This document shows, one piece after another, positions 1-5,660 of a stretch of 6,283 nt of DNA. The notes under the pieces were generated by a model that saw only the letters and a program-made list of their open reading frames with translations, was not told the DNA's origin and made no database searches. Position 1 is the first letter of the stretch; each line of letters starts with the position of its first letter. Source of the stretch: CAZFAP01 sp964516325 (GTDB taxonomy: Bacteria > Auribacterota > JABMQX01); NCBI GenBank assembly GCA_964516325.1, contig CAZFAP010000223.1, positions 1 through 6,283 of the forward strand, read 5' to 3'. A program made the translations under genes and the position numbers.

Positions 1-1236
1 AGGCTCGTCTTCGGCTTCCGGGAGAGCGAGATACTGCAGCGCATAGGAGATTTCGGGGATGAGCGTGCGTCGGACGACGCGATACGGCACAGGTACTTTC
101 AGGGCGCCGGGTCGTCCAAGTACCCGGAGGGCGACACGAGGGGGTGGAAGTTAGCCCTGGCGCGTGCCAAGGTGGTTCAAGACACCCAGTGGCGCCGCAG
201 GATGGTCCCCTGCCAATACCGGCCCTTCGATGTCAGGCCGCTGTACTATGTGCCCTGGATGGTCGACTGGCCCCGGCCCGACGTCATGCGCCACATGCTC
301 GCGGGCCCCAACGTCGCTTTGATCTCGGCCAGAAGCAACAAGTCCGCAAGCATGGACCACTTCCTCACCACGCGGCTGATGGCCGAGGCGAAATGTGGGG
401 AATCCACAACGCAATCGGCGCTCTTCCCGTTGTACCTCTACCCGGCGGCCCGGTCGGTGGGCGCGCGCCAAGCGAGGTTCGATGCTGAGGCGCGACGCTG
501 GCCAGCCGGCAAACACGGTCGCCGGCCGAACCTCAATCCGGAATTTGTGGCGCAGATGCAAAACAAGCTCTCCCTGAACTTCCTGCCCGACGGGTTGGGG
601 GACCTGAGTCGAACCTTCGGCCCGGAGGATGTCTTTCATTACATTTATGCCATTTTCCATTCGCCGACGTATCGCAAGAGGTACGCAGAATTTCTGAAGA
701 GGGATTTCCCTCGGGTGCCGCTGACGAGCGACCTGCGGCTTTTCCGCGAGCTTTGCCAGAAAGGGGCTGACCTGGTCGCCCTGCATTTGGTCGAAGGGGA
801 CTACGCGGCGGCATCATGGAATCGGGCGAAGCCGCCTGAGGCTTCTCCATTCCAGCACCCGGTCACGAGGTATCCCATTGCAGGGGACGACATTGTGGAG
901 AAGGTCTTCTACGTGGCGCCCGGAGAGCCGGAACCGGGTACCGGGAAACCTCTGCCATCCGGAGGCGGGCGAGTGTATATCAGCAAAGACAGACCAGCAG
1001 CAAGGCCGCACGAGGAAGGGAAGAAAGGGCAGTATTTCGAGGGCGTGCCGCCGGAGGTCTGGGCATTTCACGTCGGCGGCTATCAGGTCTGCGAAAAATG
1101 GTTGAAGGACAGGAAGGGACGAAAGCTCTCCTACGACGACATCCAGCACTATCACAAAATCGTCGTCGCTCTGAATGAAACGATTCGGCTGATGGACGAG
1201 ATAGACGCGGTCATGCCCAAGTGGCCGGTCCAGTAG
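1..1236 (+). CDS. Type ISP / type IIG-like restriction-modification enzyme, C-terminal specificity region (5' partial)
   Basis: The reading frame is open from the first base to the TAG at 1234-1236, giving 411 residues of a larger protein whose start lies outside the window. The residues match the C-terminal specificity domain of type ISP (LlaBIII-like) enzymes, which join nuclease, helicase, N6-adenine methylase and target recognition in one chain. Visible family blocks (window residue numbers) are the YPEGDTRGWK segment at 41-50, YRPFDVRPLYY at 73-83, the GPEDVFHYIYAIFHSPTYR block from 207, and the C-terminal YFEGV...VW block from 345 followed by GGYQVCEKWL at 359-368. The chain ends with a helical segment that includes ETIRLMDEID. 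In this family the region reads the DNA target used for both methylation and cleavage. No catalytic motif of the methylase or nuclease lies in the window, so whether the enzyme is intact cannot be judged. A GTG at 172 is in frame but is internal, because conserved family sequence continues upstream of it. A shorter N6-methylase with the same domain is an alternative. Confidence 0.88.
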   Translation, partial: RLVFGFRESEILQRIGDFGDERASDDAIRHRYFQGAGSSKYPEGDTRGWKLALARAKVVQDTQWRRRMVPCQYRPFDVRPLYYVPWMVDWPRPDVMRHMLAGPNVALISARSNKSASMDHFLTTRLMAEAKCGESTTQSALFPLYLYPAARSVGARQARFDAEARRWPAGKHGRRPNLNPEFVAQMQNKLSLNFLPDGLGDLSRTFGPEDVFHYIYAIFHSPTYRKRYAEFLKRDFPRVPLTSDLRLFRELCQKGADLVALHLVEGDYAAASWNRAKPPEASPFQHPVTRYPIAGDDIVEKVFYVAPGEPEPGTGKPLPSGGGRVYISKDRPAARPHEEGKKGQYFEGVPPEVWAFHVGGYQVCEKWLKDRKGRKLSYDDIQHYHKIVVALNETIRLMDEIDAVMPKWPVQ

Positions 1237-1301
1237 GCTGGGGCGGGGCCGCTTGCTGGTCAGCACTGGACGCCCGGGCGGCCCATCCCGCTCACGGACT
1301 C

Positions 1302-1320
1302 CGCGGCCCTATGGGCTGCG
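1302..1320 (+). other. Short GC-rich hairpin just upstream of the NHL gene
   Basis: CGCGGCCC (1302-1309) and GGGCTGCG (1313-1320) pair over 8 bp with one G-T wobble around the 3-base loop TAT. The hairpin ends 16 bases before the ATG at 1337 and just before the purine run GGGGG (1325-1329) that would serve as a ribosome binding site. There is no T tract after it, so it is not a typical intrinsic terminator. It might affect translation of the NHL gene or mark the end of the upstream transcript, but short hairpins arise easily in DNA this GC-rich. Confidence 0.25.
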
Positions 1321-1336
1321 AACTGGGGGCCTGATC

Positions 1337-2230
1337 ATGGTTACTGTTGGTGCTGATTACACTTTCGTACAGGCCTGGGGGGCAGAGGGCGCCCGAGACG
1401 GGCAGTTCTCCTCGCCGCGCGGCATCGCCGTCGACGGTTCGGGGAAGCTGCTCGTCGCGGACTTCAACAACCACCGCGTTCAGAAATTCGATCCGGCGGG
1501 CAGATTCATCGCTGCGTGGGGCTCCTATGGCACGCGCCCTGGGCAGTTTATCTTTCCGGCGGATGTGGCGGTGGATGCCGGTCAAAGGGTCTTTGTCGCT
1601 GACGCGGGCGGTGGTAGGGTTCAGGTCTTCGGTGCCCCGGGGGAGCCCCTGGGCTCCTGGCCCGTAGCGAGGCCCTCTACGGGGGCGGACGCTCAGCCGT
1701 ATGGCGTAGCGGTGGACCCCGGCGGAGTCGTTGTTGTTGCCGACGCGGGCTCGGACACCCTTCGGCTGTTCGACCTTGAAGGAGGCCGCCTCGGCACCCT
1801 GGGTCGGACCGGCCGTCGCCGGGGCGGCCTGAAGCGCCCCCGGGGCGTCGACGTGTACCCGGGCGGGCATGTGTTTGTCGCAGACACGGGGAACAACAGG
1901 GTCGTAAAGTTCGCCCCCGTTGGGGCCGCTTGGCCCGCGGGCCTGAGCTTCGTGAGCTCGTGGGGCCCCCGCCGCGCCGGCCGCGGTGCCCTAATGCGCC
2001 CGGAGGCCGTGGCCGTCAGTCATTCCGGCACGCTGTATGTCGCGGACACCGCGAACCACAGGGTCCGAGTTTTCAACTACCTCGGGGAGTTCCTTGGGGA
2101 ATGGGGATGCTCCGGCGACGGTCCAGCGCAGTTCCGGTACCCGTCGGGGATCGCCGCGGATGCCCACGGTAGGGTTTACGTGGCCGATACGGGCAACAAC
2201 AGGATTCAGGTGTTTGAACCCAGGCCTTGA
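1337..2230 (+). CDS. NHL-repeat six-bladed beta-propeller protein
   Basis: This 297-residue protein consists almost entirely of six NHL repeats, at residues 14-60, 61-107, 108-154, 155-208, 209-255 and 256-297. Each repeat runs from a WG-like turn through a P-x-G/D-[IV]-A-V-D strand to a VADxxNxRVxxF strand; VADTGNNR occurs in repeats 4 and 6. Four repeats are exactly 47 residues long and repeat 4 carries a 7-residue insertion. The last blade ends after three strands (VFEP), and the N-terminal strand YTFVQAWG resembles the missing fourth strand, so the propeller can close on itself. NHL propellers usually bind protein or RNA partners and only some are enzymes; no catalytic site is evident here. 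There is no signal peptide or membrane segment, so a cytoplasmic location is inferred. The ATG at 1337 is preferred over the in-frame TTG at 1253, because the extra 28 residues are low-complexity Arg/Gly/Pro sequence and GGGGG lies 7 bases before the ATG. The partner and pathway are unknown. The gene lies 100 bases after the restriction gene. Confidence 0.85.
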   Translation: MVTVGADYTFVQAWGAEGARDGQFSSPRGIAVDGSGKLLVADFNNHRVQKFDPAGRFIAAWGSYGTRPGQFIFPADVAVDAGQRVFVADAGGGRVQVFGAPGEPLGSWPVARPSTGADAQPYGVAVDPGGVVVVADAGSDTLRLFDLEGGRLGTLGRTGRRRGGLKRPRGVDVYPGGHVFVADTGNNRVVKFAPVGAAWPAGLSFVSSWGPRRAGRGALMRPEAVAVSHSGTLYVADTANHRVRVFNYLGEFLGEWGCSGDGPAQFRYPSGIAADAHGRVYVADTGNNRIQVFEPRP

Positions 2231-2270
2231 CCAGGGCCGCGCGCCCATCCAGCCAGCCAGCGTACGAGAG

Positions 2271-2507
2271 CTAACCCAGCAGGCGTTTCTCCCCTTCGAT
2301 TTTCAGGATGTCGGTGATCTCCTGGGTGGCTTCGAGGCAGCCGAGGTACTCGCCATCCTTGCCGCGAACGGGGAAGTACCGGATGAGGATTTTTCGTTTG
2401 CCCTCCGCTGGACCCCCATTGGGTGCGTACTCGCCGCCAGAACGGGGGTGCATGTCCATCCAGAAGACCGCCTCGTTTCGCGTGCCGTTTTTGAACTCCT
2501 CCAGGAT
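2271..2507 (-). pseudogene. C-terminal remnant of a DUF438/PAS-type protein
   Basis: Read on the minus strand, the last 78 codons before the TAG at 2273-2271 resemble the C-terminal end of DUF438 proteins, cytoplasmic proteins that often combine DUF438, hemerythrin-like and PAS regions. Diagnostic stretches are ILEEFKNGTRNEAVFW at the 5' side, then ILIRYFPVR, GEYLGCLEATQEITDI and the terminal GEKRLLG. The C-terminus looks native, because family members usually end soon after GEKRLLD. About 17 residues rich in Gly, Pro and Asn sit between the FWMDMH and ILIRYF segments, longer than in the forms I know. Family members are roughly 400 residues, so most of the gene is missing. The frame stays open upstream as far as 2840, but the residues encoded above 2507 do not look like DUF438 and lie over a transposase remnant in another frame. 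No start codon or ribosome binding site serves this piece, so it is probably not expressed as a functional protein. Confidence 0.7.
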
Positions 2508-2777
2508 CGAACAGCCCGTCCGCGTCTCAAGGACTCTGAGAATAGGTCTTGTAATCGGCGATCCAATCCTGATACTGCCGACCCACCGCACAGATGGCCC
2601 GCGAGACCGTCCGCCGGCCATGGGAGGACAACGTGCCCAGCACCGCAACCTACCGCCTGCGAGGGAGGCATTCCCCGGCCCGCGTTGGCGCCCATTTTTC
2701 GAAGGCTCAGAGACCCCATCAGTGAGTTTTTCGCGGGCGAGCAAATAAAAAATGAAGCGGAAACGTCCAAAACGCAT
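2503..2777 (-). pseudogene. N-terminal remnant of a DDE transposase, frameshifted and with stop codons
   Basis: In a different minus-strand frame from the DUF438 piece, the sequence reads VAVLGTLSSHGRRTVSRAI, then GRQYQDWIADYKTYSQSP, a TGA stop at 2529-2527, and DADGLFDP. This matches the N-terminal pattern of a transposase family (GRRTxSRAI ... GRxxxDWxADYKxxSRSPW ... LFDP) that I recognise from insertion sequences. The TGA sits where the conserved Trp of SPW is expected, so a single G-to-A change would explain it. A TAG at 2652-2650 interrupts the frame upstream of VAVLGTL. Near 2706 the likely upstream part (EKLTDGVSE, from an ATG at 2777-2775) is out of frame by one base with the following AFEKWAP. 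The catalytic DDE core is absent: homology ends at 2503, where DUF438 sequence takes over. The piece is therefore a dead insertion-sequence fragment. Exact IS family is uncertain, and the part upstream of 2650 is less secure than the rest. Confidence 0.62.
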
Positions 2778-2838
2778 ATGAAAAAGGGAAATAGTATAGC
2801 GGCTGTGTGTATGCGCCAGTTTTCTTGGAGCGTGCCGC

Positions 2839-2866
2839 ACTCCGGAAGAATGGGTGGATACTCCGG
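2839..2866 (+). repeat. Two direct ACTCCGG heptamers 21 bp apart
   Basis: ACTCCGG occurs at 2839-2845 and again at 2860-2866, a 21-bp period equal to about two helical turns. The second copy overlaps the proposed -35 element at one base and extends into the spacer of the promoter driving the gene at 2928. This placement suits a regulator that binds as a dimer on one face of the helix, but no regulator is identified and two 7-mers may recur by chance. Confidence 0.35.
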
Positions 2867-2882
2867 GTCTCTTTAGTATAAT
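2855..2882 (+). promoter_or_regulatory. Sigma-70-like promoter for the exported DUF3352-like protein
   Basis: A perfect -10 hexamer TATAAT lies at 2877-2882. Sixteen bases upstream, TGGATA (2855-2860) matches four of six positions of the TTGACA -35 consensus. Transcription would begin near 2889, giving a leader of about 40 bases before the ATG at 2928. The local sequence is more AT-rich than its surroundings. The -10 match is strong; the -35 is weak. Confidence 0.5.
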
Positions 2883-2893
2883 CCGACGCTGCG

Positions 2894-2918
2894 CAGGAAA
2901 ACAGGAAACAACAGGAAA
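2894..2918 (+). repeat. Three CAGGAAA copies in the leader of the gene at 2928
   Basis: CAGGAAA occurs at 2894-2900, 2902-2908 and 2912-2918, spaced 8 and 10 bases apart. The third copy runs into the Shine-Dalgarno sequence. The purine-rich, pyrimidine-poor leader is probably unstructured and favours translation. It could also be a binding site for a post-transcriptional regulator, but nothing here identifies one. Confidence 0.4.
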
Positions 2919-2923
2919 GGAGG
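2917..2923 (+). promoter_or_regulatory. Strong Shine-Dalgarno site AAGGAGG
   Basis: AAGGAGG at 2917-2923 is followed by AAGG and then the ATG at 2928. It is the strongest ribosome binding site in the window and fixes the start of the exported protein. Its strength contrasts with the weak sites of the NHL and phosphatidyltransferase genes. Confidence 0.75.
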
Positions 2924-2927
2924 AAGG

Positions 2928-5240
2928 ATGAAGACTAAGTTAATTGCAGTGGTTCTGGCGTTGCTGGCGATGAGCGTCCCCATTTTTGGACGCTGTGCGG
3001 CGCCCCCGATGGCGGAGCTTCTCCCAGCCAACAGCCTCGGGTACGTAGAGTTCTCGGACATGGAAGTCCTCTACTACGTCGTGAGTGAGATTGGCGGCGC
3101 CGCCGTGAAGAGCCTCGAAGAAGAGGAGGACGTGCCCGCCGAGATCAAGGTCAAGGCGAGGGCGATCGTGGAGGCTTTTCAGGAGATCAGGCCGCTTCTG
3201 CCCAAAAGCGCCTCGCTGGGCGTCATTTCCGTTGATCCCCAGAAGCACGAACCCTCGTTAGTGTTGACGACTGAGCTGTCCCCGGGGTTGACTCCCATTG
3301 CGTCAGCCTTCGGCAAACTGCTCCTCGCCGCCCCTGAGATCAAGGTTTCCAAGACCGAACACGGCGTGGAAGTCGAAATCCCGCATGGACCGCCGCCGAT
3401 CGGTTACGCAGTCAGGGACAATGTCGTGTATCTGACTATGGGGCAAGGGGTTCTGGACCGCATTCTTTCGGGTGCGGCCGCGGAGCGGCTTTCACAAGCA
3501 CCACAGTTCAAGGAAATCAGTGCCGCCGTCGGCAAGAACGCGTTTCTGACGGCGTACGTCAATCTGGACGCTATTCAGGAGCTCGTCCTGCCGTTTCTTC
3601 CCGAGAAACCGAAGCAATTCGTGGAACTCCTCGGCCTGAAGGAGCTTCACGCGCTCGGCATCAGTCTCAGCGCGACCGATCAGGTTGTCGGCTTCAATGG
3701 CGTCTTGCACTTCACGGAGAACGCCCCCGGCATAGCCAGTCTCTTGAGCGCGCCGAATACCGCTCCGAAGGGAATCGCGTACATTCCCCAGGATTTCTCT
3801 TACGTCGGACGGTGCTCTCTCGGCCCCCCAGCGGAGTTGCTGAAGAAGGTTCAGGCGATTATGGCAAAGGCTGGGGTCGGCGAGAACATGGAGCAGGTCT
3901 TTGCACAGGTGAAGGAGGGCCTCGGGATTGACGTGAACAAGCTCCTCGAGTCCTTGGGCGGAGAACTGACGCTTGGGGTCAAAATACCCGAGACCCTGGA
4001 AATTCCGACCATCATTGCCTGCGTGGAAGCCAAAGACGCCGCGTTCGTGATGGAAACGCTCAAGGCCCTCGCGACGAAATTCGGTGCCCCCGTTGCGGAA
4101 ACCGATTTGGAAGGGAAGAAAGTCCTCACCATCACCCCGACAATCCCGATTCCCGTTACCCCGGCTCTCGTGGCGGACGGCGACGTGATTGTGATTGCGC
4201 CTTCCATAATCGCCCTTCAGAACGCTTTGGCGGCGAAGGCGAGCGGCCAGAACATCGCCTCGAAACCGCTATTCAAGGGCGCCATGGAAGGGCTTCCGGC
4301 GAACGCCAACGTGGCTCTCCAGTACCTTGAGACGCAGAGCCTCGGACGGCTCGCTGTCGCTGCTCTGGGCATGGCCACCATGGGCGCCCCGGAAGACGTC
4401 AAGCCGTTGGTTGGCAGGGCAATGGAGTACGCGAACAAAGCTATCGAGAATCTCGAACCGGCCGTTGAGGTCGTGTACCGGACACCCAACGGGCTGGCCA
4501 TTCAGGGCAGATGGGGCACTCGCTCCCTCATGCAGATCGTGACCAATGGCGCGGCTGTCGCCGCCAAAGCGGCGATGTACATTATCGCCCGCCCGCGATT
4601 CGGTCCCGCAACCGTCGCACCGCAGGAGGTCGAGAAGCCAGCCGCACCTGAAGCGGAAGTCGTTCAGCCAGCGGCAGTCACAGAGGAGGGAAAGGTTTTC
4701 ATAAACCTTGACCCGTACGTGACCCGGTCCATGAAGAATCCCCACGGGAGTTCCCCTGAGGGAAACGATCTCCCGCTCGAACCGGGAAAGCAGCAGTTCG
4801 GCGACTGCATCTATCTGATCGCGAAGGGAATCATCCAGCTTTCGGGGACCAATCTCCCGGATGCCCCGGCAGAGGTGAAGGGAATGAAGGTGGGGCTGAA
4901 GTTCAAAAAGCTCTACTTCCTCCACGCGACCGGCTGGGGCAGCGATGTGAGCGATGGGACGGAGATAGGCGGCTACGTCATCCGGTACGAGGACGGGTCC
5001 ACCGTGGAGATTCCCATCAAATATGGCGTTCACGTCAGAGACTGGTGGGCGTCCACCGGTTCCGCGGTCTCCGAAGGGAAATTGGCCTGGACGGGTCAGA
5101 ATCAGCAGTCAAGGATTCGGCTTTACTCCATGGCCTGGGAGAATCCGAACCCGGACAAGGCAGTCACCGCTGTTGACTACCGTTCTGCCGGGACGGCCTG
5201 CGCACCTTTCGCCGTGGCAATGACCGCGGAAGTAGAATAG
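2928..5240 (+). CDS. Exported DUF3352-like protein with C-terminal beta-sandwich domain
   Basis: This 770-residue protein begins with a signal peptide: KTK, a hydrophobic core at about 5-20, and probable cleavage after CAA (residue 25). There is no proper lipobox. The body, about 28-560, is DUF3352-like and built from two related halves. Each half has a D-x-V-[IV] strand followed by a short helix, a KPLF- or APQF-type turn and a final strand: residues 159-225 (DNVVYLTMGQ ... QFKEI ... FLTAYVNLD) and 412-481 (DGDVIVIAPS ... LFKGA ... VALQYLETQ). The second half also has the family-like GLGIDVNKLLESLGGELTLGV segment, here split across about 338-358. A Pro/Ala/Glu linker (about 560-588) leads to a beta-sandwich (589-770) with FINLDPY, LYFLHATGWG, IGGYVIRYEDGSTVEIPI, RDWWA and MAWENPNPDK. 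I recall this C-terminal domain from secreted planctomycete and lentisphaerian proteins, often attached to carbohydrate-active enzymes, so glycan or surface binding is plausible. No catalytic residues are recognised and the substrate is unknown. It has its own promoter and an exceptionally good ribosome binding site, suggesting high expression from a single-gene unit. Confidence 0.82.
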   Translation: MKTKLIAVVLALLAMSVPIFGRCAAPPMAELLPANSLGYVEFSDMEVLYYVVSEIGGAAVKSLEEEEDVPAEIKVKARAIVEAFQEIRPLLPKSASLGVISVDPQKHEPSLVLTTELSPGLTPIASAFGKLLLAAPEIKVSKTEHGVEVEIPHGPPPIGYAVRDNVVYLTMGQGVLDRILSGAAAERLSQAPQFKEISAAVGKNAFLTAYVNLDAIQELVLPFLPEKPKQFVELLGLKELHALGISLSATDQVVGFNGVLHFTENAPGIASLLSAPNTAPKGIAYIPQDFSYVGRCSLGPPAELLKKVQAIMAKAGVGENMEQVFAQVKEGLGIDVNKLLESLGGELTLGVKIPETLEIPTIIACVEAKDAAFVMETLKALATKFGAPVAETDLEGKKVLTITPTIPIPVTPALVADGDVIVIAPSIIALQNALAAKASGQNIASKPLFKGAMEGLPANANVALQYLETQSLGRLAVAALGMATMGAPEDVKPLVGRAMEYANKAIENLEPAVEVVYRTPNGLAIQGRWGTRSLMQIVTNGAAVAAKAAMYIIARPRFGPATVAPQEVEKPAAPEAEVVQPAAVTEEGKVFINLDPYVTRSMKNPHGSSPEGNDLPLEPGKQQFGDCIYLIAKGIIQLSGTNLPDAPAEVKGMKVGLKFKKLYFLHATGWGSDVSDGTEIGGYVIRYEDGSTVEIPIKYGVHVRDWWASTGSAVSEGKLAWTGQNQQSRIRLYSMAWENPNPDKAVTAVDYRSAGTACAPFAVAMTAEVE

Positions 5241-5263
5241 GTGATGCTGGTAGGACTCAGAAA

Positions 5264-5275
5264 CGCCAACTGGCG
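5264..5275. repeat. Small inverted repeat CGCCA-AC-TGGCG
   Basis: CGCCA (5264-5268) and TGGCG (5271-5275) are perfect complements around AC. The site lies 24 bases after the stop of the exported protein gene. It could be a minor mRNA 3' hairpin, although the 2-base centre is too tight for a stable RNA loop, so it may instead be a protein site or chance. Confidence 0.2.
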
Positions 5276-5304
5276 CCGCACGGCAAACGTTGTCCTGCCG
5301 CGGA

Positions 5305-5317
5305 GCCCATTATGGGC
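5305..5317. repeat. Perfect palindrome GCCCAT-T-ATGGGC
   Basis: GCCCAT (5305-5310) and ATGGGC (5312-5317) are perfect complements around one T. A 1-base centre suits a dimeric protein binding site better than an RNA hairpin. No promoter adjoins it, so its role is unclear. Confidence 0.25.
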
Positions 5318-5346
5318 GTAAAGCCAGTCGCGTTTCGTTGAAGAAG

Positions 5347-5407
5347 GAAAGCCCGATTCTCCGGCAAAGAGCTGCGCTCGTTATAGGAGCCGGGGAGTCG
5401 GGCTTTC
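5347..5407 (+). terminator. Terminator-like hairpin after the exported protein gene
   Basis: The arm at 5347-5364 pairs along all 18 positions with the arm at 5390-5407, including two G-T wobbles; the outer ten pairs, GAAAGCCCGA against TCGGGCTTTC, are perfect. The loop is 25 bases and contains a small hairpin of its own, GAGC-TGC-GCTC (5369-5379). An A-rich stretch precedes the 5' arm and the 3' arm ends in CTTTCTG, a short T-rich tail. It lies 106 bases after the stop codon and would separate the exported protein gene from the phosphatidyltransferase. The tail is weak for a textbook intrinsic terminator and the loop is long, so a structured repeat or a bidirectional element is also possible. 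Confidence 0.55.
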
Positions 5408-5493
5408 TGCTGCGCGGGGGTCGCGTGTCTGCCGCCGCCACAGCTCTCCCGGGAATAGGGGACGGCGAAACTGCGCTGGGCGGCCTCCGGTGA

Positions 5494-5516
5494 CCTCCGT
5501 GTCCTCTGCGGTCTCT
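5494..5516. repeat. CT-rich stretch resembling a dispersed 'CCTCTGTGTCCTCTGTGGT' repeat
   Basis: The bases CCTCCGTGTCCTCTGCGGT, followed by CTCT, resemble a short low-complexity repeat (CACAGAGGACACAGAGG and variants on the other strand) that I recall in intergenic regions of several environmental bacteria. Only one degenerate copy is present here, so repeat status cannot be shown from the window. Confidence 0.3.
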
Positions 5517-5557
5517 CCCCGAAGACCCACGTGCCCGCGTCGAGAAGTCAAAATGAG

Positions 5558-5586
5558 TTGCCCCGCGAAACCAGAGGTGCTATAGG
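5558..5586 (+). promoter_or_regulatory. Weak sigma-70-like promoter for the phosphatidyltransferase gene
   Basis: TTGCCC (5558-5563) and TATAGG (5581-5586) each match four of six consensus positions and are separated by the ideal 17 bases. A start near 5593 would leave a leader of about 68 bases. The position downstream of the terminator-like hairpin is sensible, but matches of this quality occur by chance. Confidence 0.33.
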
Positions 5587-5660
5587 TAGTCTCACCGAAC
5601 TCAGCGACGGGACCGTTTAGGGTTTCCGACGTAGGTTCACCACGCAATCTCGGGTAATTT

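Larger units (their letters stand above)
5241..5660. other. Noncoding gap of 420 bases between the exported protein and the phosphatidyltransferase
   Basis: No believable gene lies here. The frames that stay open are short, lack ribosome binding sites, or run antisense into the following gene. The gap contains two small palindromes (5264-5275 and 5305-5317), a long terminator-like hairpin (5347-5407), a CT-rich stretch resembling a dispersed repeat (5494-5516) and a weak promoter candidate (5558-5586). The remaining sequence, 5408-5493 and 5587-5660, shows nothing I can name. Confidence 0.6.

Noticed and set aside
1253..1336. An upstream TTG start for the NHL protein
   Set aside because: The added 28 residues are Arg/Gly/Pro-rich without a signal peptide or NHL character, and the ATG at 1337 has a better-spaced purine run.
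2231..2270. A terminator after the NHL gene
   Set aside because: The bases after the stop are GC-rich with AGCCAGCC repeats but form no stable stem followed by T residues.
2271..2840. A single 189-codon minus-strand gene
   Set aside because: Only the last 78 codons look like a protein family; above 2507 the plausible protein signal is in a different frame (transposase). It is better described as two remnants.
2037..2876. A 279-codon plus-strand frame running from inside the NHL gene into the gap
   Set aside because: It overlaps the NHL gene in another frame, is antisense to the two remnants, and shows no family-like sequence or ribosome binding site.
4269..5033. A 254-codon minus-strand frame
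   Set aside because: It is wholly antisense to the well-supported exported protein gene and arises from GC-rich codon bias; no family resemblance.
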